This document shows, in pieces, positions 1-9,937 of a stretch of 64,000 nucleotides of DNA; position 1 is the first letter of the stretch; every line of letters begins with the position of its first letter. Source of the stretch: Ambrosia x helenae (taxonomy: Eukaryota > Streptophyta > Magnoliopsida > Asterales > Asteraceae); the NCBI GenBank assembly GCA_030844895.1, contig CM061223.1, positions 7,054,676-7,118,675 of the forward strand, read 5' to 3'. The notes under the pieces are model-generated. The model was given only the letters and a program-made list of their open reading frames with translations, was not told where the DNA came from and did no database searches. The position numbers were made by a program, and so were the translations under genes.

Positions 1-192
1 ATGGAGATGGGGCGCGCATACGAGTGTGTGCTGGGGCTGATAGTATTTATGCCAATTGTTATATTGTCATGGTTCCCATTTGTATCCGAGTTCCAGACAA
101 GGCTTTTGTTTAATCAAGCATTCAGCAGAGGCTTGCAGATTTCAATGATCCTTGCAGGGAAGAAAGACACGACGACGTCTGCTGGAACATAA
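1..192 (+). CDS. Callose synthase (glucan synthase-like), C-terminal end only
   Basis: This is the last exon of a gene entering from the left edge; only the final 63 residues and the stop are present. The protein shows a hydrophobic segment (about residues 9-27) followed by SWFPFVSEFQTRLLFNQAFS and a tail ISMILAGKKD, the signature C-terminus of plant callose synthases, where the last transmembrane helix ends in a short cytoplasmic tail. Family members make beta-1,3-glucan from UDP-glucose at the plasma membrane. The exact paralogue cannot be named from this much sequence. The Met at base 1 is probably an internal residue, because the conserved family sequence continues upstream. The gene converges on the MYB gene at 729-2674. 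Confidence 0.88.
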   Translation: MEMGRAYECVLGLIVFMPIVILSWFPFVSEFQTRLLFNQAFSRGLQISMILAGKKDTTTSAGT

Positions 193-728
193 TTTTGGTT
201 TACTTGTAAATTGTAATTATTAGAATATACTTTTATACAATAACAGCTTTCGTTCGGTTTAACATCTTAAGTGTTTCTTATAAATGCATTTACTTTTACT
301 TTGTGTTCTTCGGCTACTTATTGTAGCGGTGCTCACGTATGGTCCAGTCGATTTTGATGAAAACTGAATTGCTAACTATGGTTTCAGGGAGCAGCCAACA
401 AACCGGCCGGGTTGGGTGGGCCGAGACTGGGTTCCTTTTAGCAGCTTGATGGTTTCAACCAAGGGAAACCCAAAGTCACCTTCAAATTATACAAGAAAGC
501 ATTAAAATAATAAAATACCATTAACAACATGATCCCTCATGGTTTGAGAATCAAGGCTTAACCATACCTACATAGATGTATAAGCAAACAATTCATCCTT
601 GTCTTATTAAAATATAATTAAATATGATGATAAAACTAATCTCAAAAAAACTTCAACAAATATATTTCTACTAAAGATCAACCACAAAATAGAACCCTAG
701 CTACTGTTTGTACAATTTTCCATCTTAA
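193..728. other. Intergenic region between two convergent genes
   Basis: This 0.5-kb AT-rich stretch separates the stop codons of the callose synthase (+) and the MYB gene (-), so it should hold both 3' UTRs and polyadenylation signals. I see no ORF, repeat or mobile element here. Confidence 0.6.
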
Positions 729-2674
729 TTACCTACGGCGAGATGCCCTCGGGTCCATGTTTGAGGGTGCACCGGGGACCACAGGGGTTCCTACACCATA
801 CGGTACAAGATTAACAGGTGTTCCAACTACTGGCTGGCCGATAGCGGTTCCGCCATACATGTTGGCAGTTGGTGGTTTGCTCGACTTACCAGGAGAACTG
901 TTTGTTGGCGGTTGGGGAACCGCCACGTCAGCATTGTTGACACTGGTGATGTCATGGATGCTTGACCGCCGTCTATCTTTGTTCATGGAGTTTAAACGAA
1001 TGAAGTATTTTTGTGCGTGGCTTGCGACTTGAGTTGGGGTGCGGGTCACCACAAAGTTTCGGGATATACTTCGCCAGTCGCCTTTTCCATACTTCTCCAA
1101 ACCAAGAAGAAATAATCTGCAAAAATTGTCATAACAAAAACTACTAAATATCAGGAAATTAACCAAAAGAGCCATAAGTTTCTGACCTTTGATTGTCCTA
1201 ACTTCCAAATTACCAAATTAATATTGGAAGCATTTTACAAGAGTAGGATCTATTGCAATCACTTTAAGGTGTCATTTCTAACTTATGAACGCGTCAATTC
1301 GGGCTATGCTTCATCTCTAACGGGTCAAAAGGCACCCAGAGTGTATTTTGAAAGAACAAAACCACCTAATAATTTTACTCAAATAGTCAAAACATTAACA
1401 ATTTTTTTTAATAGATACCAACTCTTACTAAACTTTAGGCCATAAAATCTTTCGGATCAACCCACCACACACCTGCCGATTTCATTACATCGAAGTGTTG
1501 ACTCTTGTACCTTTTCAGCTTTTGAGAAGAAAGAACTCAGACGCTATTATTTACGTATGAAGTAATCACTAGCAAAGCTTAATGATTAAGCTACTCAAAG
1601 ATGAATGCAATACTCATGTTTCCAATTACAAAGACACGGTATTCATGAGACACACAAATTGGTAAATATGTTGTATAGCATAGTTAATTAGTTTTCGGTT
1701 AAAACATTACAAACCTGCTCAACAATTCCAGTGATTTTATTTTTAAGTGTAACTATACAAATGGTAAACTAATGGTCCAAGTTAGAATAGAGCCAACATT
1801 ATATCATTAAAAGTGAGCATGAGCGAGAACAACGTGTTATTTCTATAAGCGATTTAATTGACGAAAAATTTAGAATCTCCCTAAGATCAACCAAGTCACA
1901 AAAATAGATAAAATCATGGTTTAAAAAAACGGATGAGCCGTACGCCTCGAGGTGCGCCTCGAGGCGAAACTCTAAGAAAACGAGTCTGAGGCGCGCCTCA
2001 TGGGGTTCAAATTGTACATACGCCTCTAAGGGCTGAGGCGCTAAGTGGGTTAGGGTGTTTTTAATGTGGGTTTTTTTTTTTTTTTTTGGGTGTTTTAGAC
2101 TTTTTGGGTCAATTATTTTATTTTTGATGTGTGTTTTTGATGTTTTAGACTTTTCTTTTATTTTATATTTATTTTTTGACTACGCCTCGAGCTTACGCCT
2201 CGGTTCACCTCGAGGCTCATTTCCGTTCTTTTAAACTTTGGATAAAATAACATAAATAAACTGATAAATAAGAAAAACATAAAACCTGTGTTCCTCCTCA
2301 GTCCAAGCAATCCCTTTGCGACGTTCTTGCTCCGACTTTGACCCCTTACCTCCATGATTCGACTCACTGACATTTTGACCAGCATTTCCGCCCTTCTTAT
2401 TGCTCCCGCCATCGCCAGCCTGGCTTTCGGAGTCATCCAAAGAAGAACTATATACAGGCAGAGGAACAACGCCAGAGTCTATCCGTTCCAAATCCTCAAG
2501 TAACAACTCATAATGTTTCTTAATTTCCTCAACCGACTTATCCCCGGGAACCTCCGCAGCTATTTTCTCCCACCGATCCTCAGCATCTTCATCGGGATAA
2601 GTAACGAGTGCATTTTCAAAAGCAATATCCTGCTCTCTTGACCACACTGAATCTTTGACCTTCTTATCAGTCAT
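729..2674 (-). CDS. DIVARICATA-type MYB transcription factor (two SANT/MYB domains)
   Basis: There are two exons, 2286-2674 and 729-1116, joined AG|A across a GT-AG intron to give 258 residues. Residues about 8-65 form an N-terminal SANT repeat (VWSREQDIAFENAL and the conserved KSVEEIKKHYELLLED helix). Residues about 118-172 form the second MYB repeat (GIAWTEEEHRLFLLGLEKYG) ending in VASHAQKYFIRL, the SHAQKYF signature of the one-repeat-like MYB group. A short basic patch, KDRRRSSIHDIT, follows, then a Pro/Gly/Val-rich tail. This order matches DIVARICATA and its plant homologues, nuclear regulators that bind I-box-like DNA. The start Met is the first in the open frame and lies just before the SANT repeat. 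The 1.17-kb intron has been enlarged by a Mutator-like MITE. The product looks intact. Confidence 0.9.
1917..2240. mobile_element. Mutator-like MITE in the MYB intron, GAGGCG-rich core
   Basis: The ends are inverted copies (GGTTTAAAAAAACGGATGAG against AGTTTAAAAGAACGGAAATG). They are flanked by GATAAAATCA and GATAAAATAA, a 9-10 bp duplication with one mismatch that suits a Mutator-like element. The core is packed with palindromic GCCTCGAGGC/GAGGCGC motifs and a T-tract. The element at 11888-12297 has the same architecture. Confidence 0.6.
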
Positions 2675-2998
2675 TATCTTTACCTTCCTAAACCTAACTC
2701 AAGTCTCCCTAACTTAATATATTAAAAAGATCTTAGTTATTGATGTTTTACTAAATTAGATATAGTTGTTCAACATCAATGCAGCCTATAAGACAACCAT
2801 CACACTTCATCATAGTCCAATTCCTCATGTAAAGCCCTCACCACTCCTAAAAAAATCAAGTCAACATACAAAATTAATACATTAACAATAACAAGCTAGA
2901 CACATAATTCAACACAAAATTAGGGTTTTAAATTATCTCCTAAGTCCTAACTAAAAACAAGATTCATCTACCCCCCAAAAAAGGTATGATTTTTTTTT

Positions 2999-3285
2999 GG
3001 GTAAACTACTAAAATCGTCCCTACGGTTCAGTGAAAGTTGCAACTTACGTACAAACTTGAATTTTTTTGTCATAATCGTACCCTGGTTTTAATTGTTTGT
3101 CATAATGGTACCATGGTTTTAAATTGTTTGTCTAAATCGTCCCTTGACTTAACTGGATAGAGTTAGTGCCAGGGACAATTTAGACAAACAATTAAAACCA
3201 GGGTACGATTATGACAAAAAATCTCAAGTTTGTACGTAAGTGGCAACTTTCCACAAACCACAGGGACGATTTTAGCATTTTACCC
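2999..3285. mobile_element. Fold-back (Mutator-like) MITE with arms over 100 bp
   Basis: GGGTAAACTACTAAAATCGT at the left is matched by the inverse GGGTAAAATGCTAAAATCGT at the right. The complementarity continues inward through the TACGTAC and ACCAGGGTACGATTATGAC segments, so nearly the whole element can fold into one hairpin. It is flanked on both sides by T8-T9, which cannot prove a TSD but fits an 8-9 bp duplication at a T-tract. There is no ORF. Confidence 0.65.
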
Positions 3286-3635
3286 TTTTTTTTGTACTAA
3301 CTATTCTATTGGTTTTCATTCCATGACTGAGAAAATTACATCAAGATAGCAGGTAGGCGGGCAACAAGCTACGCCGCCACCCCTTTCTGAATGGCAAACC
3401 CTAATCTACTAAAAACGTAACCTTGCCCACCCGGAGCTGAGACACTACTATGAATAACTCACTAGACCTTGGTCAAGAAACAGGTAGCCTCCGATGCCAA
3501 CGAGCCAAAGGCATAAAAAAAGCCAGGGGTACGAAAACGTGTCGGTTCTCCTCGCAGGTATGATTCAACAAAAAATAGGGTTTTAAATTGTCTCCTAACT
3601 AAAACCAACATCATCTAACCAAACAAACAATTCCC

Positions 3636-3660
3636 AAAAAATAATAATAATAATAATAAC

Positions 3661-3705
<45 letters not shown>

Positions 3706-3708
3706 GAT
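3636..3708. repeat. AAT microsatellite
   Basis: An almost perfect run of AAT with one AAC interruption, inside the MYB upstream region. Confidence 0.9.
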
Positions 3709-4409
3709 TCAATGAACAAAATTTCACAGATTAAGCAAAAAAAAGATCTATCAGTGAAAAATACAAACTTTGAGTTACCCTTGTGTTCCTTTTTATTTTA
3801 GAATCTAAAAAAAAGCACCAAACAGAGTAACACAGCTGACTGAAACTAAATCAAGAAAAAAAATAAAGATTTGTAGAAGAGATAAAATAAAGGAAATACT
3901 TACGAGGTGAATAGATGTGGTGTGTTCATGAAAGAAGTTTCAATGGAACAGCAAAGGGTTGAGATTATTATTTTTATTAAACCCTAAAAAAAGTTGATTG
4001 AAATGTTTGTTGGTGGCGAAATAAGGAGGAGGAGGCGGTGGATCCAAATATTAATATTAATATTAATATTTATATAAATAAATGATATGATATTATTATT
4101 ATTGCAGTAAAAAGGGTGAAGATTGCTGACTGACTGAGTGACCCTACCAACAACTCGATTTGGATATATCAGATATTATTTAACTTTCACGTCATGGACT
4201 AACGCTCCCCCTTCCCTTTCGAAAGGAAAAGAAAGGAAAATAATTGAAAGAAAATAAAGAAAAAAAAAACTAAAATATAGGATTTGGCCTAATTTTCCTT
4301 TCATTTTTTTCTTAAATGAAACTCGAGAACACAACATGTTTTGTTTTCCTTTCTGAAATAAAGCTCGGAAACACGATTAAAATTTTTTTCCTTTCTTTTC
4401 TCCTATTAA

Positions 4410-4617
4410 GAGGGTGTTTGGGATTGCGTTTTGAATCTGATTTTTAGATTATTGCGTTTAGAAACGCATATAATCAGTTTTTAGTGTTTGGATTGCGTTT
4501 TGAAAACGCAGATAATCAGTTTTTTAGGATACCAAAACGCAATAATCTATAAGTAGCTACACCCCTGCTTTTTCAAAACGCGTAATCTGTTTTGAATAAT
4601 CAATCCCAAACACCCCC
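4410..4617. mobile_element. PIF/Harbinger-type MITE A (GGGTGTTTGG family)
   Basis: The TIR is GAGGGTGTTTGGGATTGCG against the inverse of AATCCCAAACACCCCC, flanked by TAA on both sides. Its right TAA is also the left TAA of the next element. It is non-coding, and about 208 bp. Confidence 0.75.
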
Positions 4618-4620
4618 TAA

Positions 4621-5169
4621 GAGGGTGTTTGGGATTGAGTTTGGAGATGTAAAACTGCTTTTGATCAAAAGTGTTTATTGGCTTATAACTTTTTGAAAAT
4701 GAGTTTTAAAAAAAGTGTTTGGATTAGCTTTTGGGATGAGAAAGGTCAAAAAGTCAATAGATTGTCTTTTTTTAAATGTTTCGCTTAACTTATTGTGAAT
4801 ATTGGTTGTATGGGTGGTAAATTTGTAATTTTTTTTCCAAAAGTCAAAAGCCAAAAGTCAAGTGGCGTAGCTTTTAACTTAAGGGGCCAGGAGGGGCGGC
4901 CGACCCCCCCCCCCCCCGAATTTTCGCTCAGAAGTTTCGATTATATATTATTCGTATAGAAATTTTGTGGTATATACAGTTTTACCCCCGAAACTGGTTT
5001 TTGACCCCCCGAAACTAGCGATTTCCGACCCCCCGAAATTTCGGGTCAAGCTTCGCCACTACAAAAGTCAAAACAGAAAGTGCTTTTGGGTTACACAAAT
5101 AGCTTATTGACTTCTTGTAAAAGCTAATAAGTCAATAAGTTGTTTTGAAACTCAATCCCAAACACCCTC
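4621..5169. mobile_element. PIF/Harbinger-type MITE B, split by a hAT MITE
   Basis: The TIR GAGGGTGTTTGGGATTGAG is matched by the inverse of CTCAATCCCAAACACCCTC, flanked by TAA on each side. It abuts the 4410-4617 element, sharing one TAA. A 202-bp hAT-type element has inserted at 4860-5061. Confidence 0.78.
4860..5061. mobile_element. hAT-type MITE nested in a Harbinger MITE
   Basis: The ends are AAGTGGCGTAGCTT and, inverted, TAGTGGCGAAGCTT. The 8-bp duplication CAAAAGTC (4852-4859 and 5062-5069) is perfect. The core contains a C-run and repeated CCCCGAAA motifs. No ORF. Confidence 0.8.
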
Positions 5170-5311
5170 TAAGTTAACTCGGGAACACAGCGTAAGTGAC
5201 TGTCACAAAAAATACATCTAAATGCACAATAACTAAATCTAATTAAAATTTTTTTAAAAAAAAAAGCTTTGATTGGTAAAAAGGGGGTGGACGCCATTTT
5301 TCATGGTCTTA

Positions 5312-5575
5312 GAGCATTCACATTTTCCCCATAACATGTGAGAGAAAACCCTGTATTTTTTATGGGGTTGTGAGTTGTGAAAAAGAAGAACCTACTGTCT
5401 ATCGGTATATTTGAAGATATTAGGAAATATTTTGGAGAAAACAGTTTTCCTGTATATATTTTTAATATTTGTTGAAAGTGGTTGTGGATGAATGAGAGAG
5501 AATCTGTAATGATTTTTAGTGTAATATATGGTTGTGATTGGTTGTAAGTGAATACGGAAGCTATTGTGAATGCTC
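5312..5575. mobile_element. PIF/Harbinger-type MITE (GAGCATTCACA ends)
   Basis: GAGCATTCACATTTTCC on the left and GTGAATGCTC on the right form an 11-bp TIR, with TTA on each side. The right TTA is shared with the next element at 5579. Long translated frames here are fortuitous. Confidence 0.7.
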
Positions 5576-5578
5576 TTA

Positions 5579-6225
5579 GACTATCCGTTGTGGTGGGCGA
5601 GCGAGCATGCGCGAATGAGTTTCTGAGCCACGTGGATCGCTGGAACCACAACACCTTCACGTCAACGACCGTGCGAGCGAGCAGACGTGAGCCGGATCGC
5701 GTCTGCTCGCGAGGAGAAATCGGGTTTGTTTGTTTTTTTTTTCTGCTGTATTTTTGGTGTTGAAGAACATGGAGGATGAAGATGATGAACATGGGTTTGT
5801 TGGTTGTGAAGAAGATGAAGGGCTGGCTGTTGTTGCAGGTTGAAGAAGAAGAAGAAGTGAAGGTGTTGGGTAGTGAAGAAGAAAGCATTTTTTTTATTAT
5901 ATTAATATTATTAAAGTTTATCTTTTTTGTTTAAAAAAAAAACTTATTCTTTTTATTTTTTATTTTTTTTTTACTTTTTTCCTTTTACTATATTTTATTA
6001 TTTTATGACCTGTTATTTTTATAAAGTTTTAATTTTATGTAATATAATTTTTTTTATATTTTTTTATTAAATGTTTTAAAAATCTGGATAAAGTTGCTGC
6101 TCACCTTTAGCCACAACATGATTAAGTGAGCGACCAACAACTTTATCCCCATGCCAACTAGGCGCTCACATGACAGAATATAAGAGGATAGAGTCATGGC
6201 TCACCTCTAGCCACAACAGACAGTC
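5579..6225. mobile_element. PIF/Harbinger non-autonomous element, deletion derivative of the 14046 type
   Basis: The TIR is GACTATCCGTTGTGG against the inverse of CCACAACAGACAGTC (13 of 15), with TTA on each side. Its right end, from the GATAAAG...CTGCTCACCTTTAGCC block to the terminus, closely matches that of the larger element at 14046-15769, so it is probably an internally deleted relative. It does not carry the Myb/SANT gene. Confidence 0.82.
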
Positions 6226-8170
6226 TTAGAGTCTGTTGATTGAATGGCGAATAGGAAGGGGACTTCGGCTCCCCCCCCCCCCCCCCCCTAACAAGATTGG
6301 GTGGTGTTATACTGTTATGCCTCTCCTAATTTGGTATAGGGGTGTTTATCCACTACAAATAATCTCTCATTTTATTGATGTATGTCATCACAATTCCTTA
6401 AATCTTACATTCATATATTCCTTGGCCTTGCCTCACGTTTTTTACCTTGCGTATTCCTACTTTTTAATTGGTTTTAATAGATTATGGATCTGGTAAGAAA
6501 ATTGTTTTTTGTAAGAAGTGTGATAATAATTAAAAATTGATATGTATACATCATTTTTGAATTTATTCATGATGTTTTGGATTGTTTTGCCTAGAAAAAC
6601 ACCACATAACAATTAAAACCCGAAAACAACGTATTTTAGGCTTAAAACACCATGCCAAGAACATTAAGTTGTGTGTTTTAAGTGCTAACTAGTGTGTTTT
6701 AGCTATGTTTTACATTTAATGACTATAATACATTGCATTTGTGTTGCATTGTGTTTAAATTGTTGTGTATAATGCTTTTCAAGCCAAAACATGATTCCTA
6801 AATTCAAAACAATATGACTACATGTCAAATTTTAATTTTTCTCACACTTCTCACGAAAACCAATTTTCCTACATGGTTGAGTTAAATGGCATATGGGTTA
6901 TATGGCAAAAACATAAAATGGTAATTGAGTTTGTATAATGGGATAGGTTTAAAATGTTATATATTGTATGTATTATTCAGTTTTTAAAAATATTTTTATA
7001 TATAAAATATATCAAAATAAATAAAACATTGGCCCCCCATAAAACAGGTCCTCTGCAGTCACACTTTCTGCACCTCATCATAGACAGCAGTGTGTACAAA
7101 AAAATAGTTTTAAATGTGTTGAACTGGGTGCATATTTTCAACATGACGTGTTAATGTAATTTAACTTGTTTTAACTATTTCAATATGTTGTTTTATTGTG
7201 CCTGTATACGTTTAGGTTTATTTCAACATGGTGTTTTAATTATTAGAATATGTATTTTTATTTGTGTAGTTAATTTTTTTATGCACTCCCTTAGGACAAA
7301 TAGTGCTTCTTGGTGACTTCTTGCACTTTTTAGATACATTTACACTTTTAGCATAACCTCGCCCCATAACTATAAATAATTATATAAGGATATGATCCGG
7401 TACAAACAGAAGTTAGCATACAAAGTCCGCAAATAACTAGCATAATTATATGACACAAATTGGAACTAGGGTAATCATGATTACGCTATAACTTACAAGT
7501 AGTGTAATTAGTAATACACCTTCTTTAAATTAATATAATTACTCTATTTAGAGTAATTAGGAAAATAATAAACATAAATATATGTATTTATACCGTTCAC
7601 ATGCTAAGTTGTATATGTATTTGATACACACTATAAAAATATAAATAAATATAAATATACACTAAGAATTAAGTTTTGAATTAAAGGTATGATAACAACT
7701 TCAAAAAGTATTTTGAATTTCAAAATTTAATATCTTTTTTACCTTTAACAGTAACTTTATGAAAATATTCGTTTTTGCCAAGAAGAAAAGGGAGGTAGTT
7801 AATTATCCATTCAATTATTTTTGTTGAATTTTAATTGTAAATGAATTAAAAATTATAGTTAGATAAAAAGTAAGATTATACTACTACAAAGTTACGAGAT
7901 CAACTTGATGATGGGACATACTCAAATATTATAGAGATGAAAAAGATAATAAAGGGTACACAAGTTGTAGAAGAGAAAGCCACCTCAATGTCCTAGTTAA
8001 TTTATGATTTTTATGTGGAAGATGGGAGATGAAAGTGATTTTAAAGGACTTCATTTCTTTAATATATATCATCATCGTTATCGTTATTAATATTTACTTT
8101 CTAACAAATATATGTTTTTCTTTTGAAACTTTAGTTAAAAATATATATATATTTTTGGACCTTTCAATAG
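6226..8170. other. AT-rich intergenic DNA
   Basis: A C-homopolymer run sits at about 6271-6289. Otherwise this is low-complexity AT-rich sequence with short ORFs that show no recognisable motif. I see no gene, structural RNA or bounded element. Confidence 0.5.
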
Positions 8171-8179
8171 AAATGAACA

Positions 8180-8560
8180 GGGACAAATAGGAAGCATGGA
8201 AAGTCCCAAAAACAACATTACATATTTACATCATTCCTATGAAAATTACACCAACTCTCTCAACTTTAAAGATTGACTCCTCTTTAGTTTTATCGATGAG
8301 TTTCCTAACCGGAATGATCTTGTTGTTGAACGCGATATCGTTTCTCGCCTTCTAAATCCACCACAAAGAGATAAAAATAATCACACCAATCAACTTTTTT
8401 CCATTTTTTTTATCCAACTTAAGACTGACCCAATGCAATCATCTGTTTGACCAACACAAAATCTCTAGGAGTCGAGATTTTGGTCCAAACTAGCACATGC
8501 TTGATGCCACCAGACTATTCGCGTGTTTTATCATTTAATTTATTTTGTTTTCTTTTTAAA
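8180..8560 (-). mobile_element. Degraded LINE reverse-transcriptase C-terminus
   Basis: Read on the minus strand, one frame gives WWI, a stop, then KARNDIAFNNK and a basic tail, resembling the W(K/R)ARN-IFN motif near the C-terminus of plant L1-type LINE polyproteins. The reading is broken by stops and shifts, so this is a fossil. The rest of the LINE is absent. Confidence 0.5.
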
Positions 8561-9937
8561 CTTTGATTAACTATAATATTCATTTATTTGATTTATTTTA
8601 GGATTATAAATTGTTTCAGAGTTGTGACTTAAGCCGGGGATAAAGCAAAATAGAAATAACGAGGAGTTTGGTAAAACCACTATTAAACCATCTTCACCTA
8701 ACCCCCGATGGGTGGGGTTGCGTACGGCGAAGTGGGGCCGCCAGCAGCCAGAATGGGGGCAACATATGGTGGAGTGATAGGAGGAGGTAACAGAGAGAGA
8801 AAAAACAAAATAACATACTGCATCCACTAAAGTCCTATAATTACAAATCTACCATTCTACCATTCATCAAGTTTGAAAACTAATAGATATGGTAATGTCT
8901 TACATAAAGTCAAGAATTTTCGCACTAAATATAGCGATATCAAGTACAATCATAATTAACATCCCGTCATAACGCGTGGGTTAACGTCAACTCGTTTCAC
9001 ACAAAATCTAACAGAAAAGTTAACGGTCGTTAAGTCTAAGGACGTAAAGTGTGAAAATATCACACATCAGGGTCAGAAGATGTTAAAGATGGACGGAACT
9101 TGTTAGTTAGGGCAAACCTAATACCAAGGTTAAAATGTTAAATAGCCAAAACCAAATTTCCATAAAGTTTTTTTTTATTCAAATTTGAATCACTATTATT
9201 GATTTTTTAGTCCTTAATATTATTTTGGAAAAGAAATGTTTTTGATACTAAATTTAATGGTTTTGGGCCCATCCAATACTTCCATGCAGCACCCCAACGG
9301 CCCATCACTATTGGTGGGCCATCAATTATACGACAACTCACATCATCCATTTACTTAAACCAAACTCAGGCCACAAACTCTTGGATCCTTTTCAAACTCT
9401 ATAAAAACCGAAAATCAAAAAGGGGTGGCGGCGCACCTTGTTGCCCGCCTGCCCGCTATCTTGATGTAATTTTCTTAGCCATGGAATAAAACTTAAAACA
9501 ACAAAAAATATATAAATAAATAAACCCAATTCGAATTCGATTTTTGACTTTTCTAGTGACGAATTCGAGTTTAATACAGTTTCTAGCGTATGCGTTTCAA
9601 ACTGACCCGACCAAAATATTCGAATTCAAGAAAACTGCTTCGATGGGCACCCTTACTTTAAACAACTCAACGTCGGGACACATGAAATGAGACAAAGCCA
9701 ACTGATACTTACAGTATAAACTTTGTTCTTCCTCGGTTCCAAAATAATATTTTGATCGTTTTGAGTCAAATTCAAGTAGAAGCATCCGAATCGTACAAAA
9801 TTCTTCGAGGCTACACCAGGTGACCAGTTTGAACAACGATGTTGGACTCGATTTTCCAAAATCAACAGAATATAATATTAACAAACTAATCAGATATGGC
9901 TTTATAATTCATACACTAAAAAAATCACACCTTCATT
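8561..9937. other. Intergenic DNA downstream of the coiled-coil gene
   Basis: AT-rich sequence with an inverse copy of the ATTACATCAAGATAGC dispersed repeat near 9425-9480. A 95-codon minus-strand frame at 9597-9884 has no motif I recognise. It may overlap the 3' UTR of the gene ending at 9938. Confidence 0.4.

Larger units (their letters stand above)
2675..4409. other. Upstream region of the MYB gene with repeats
   Basis: The region holds the MYB 5' flank, a fold-back element (2999-3285), a dispersed-repeat fragment at about 3330-3500 and an AAT/AAC microsatellite at about 3640-3705. The dispersed repeat, starting near ATTACATCAAGATAGC, recurs at about 9425-9480 in inverse and at about 39955-40040. 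A purine-rich stretch near 3980-4040 and ATTAATATTAATATT at about 4050 could belong to the promoter. I see no protein-coding gene. Confidence 0.5.

Noticed and set aside
5301..5888. A 195-codon minus-strand ORF
   Set aside because: It spans parts of two adjacent MITEs and low-complexity sequence and has no recognisable domain.
9597..9884. A 95-codon minus-strand ORF next to the coiled-coil gene
   Set aside because: No motif recognised, and it lies just past the gene's last exon, most likely UTR or intergenic sequence.
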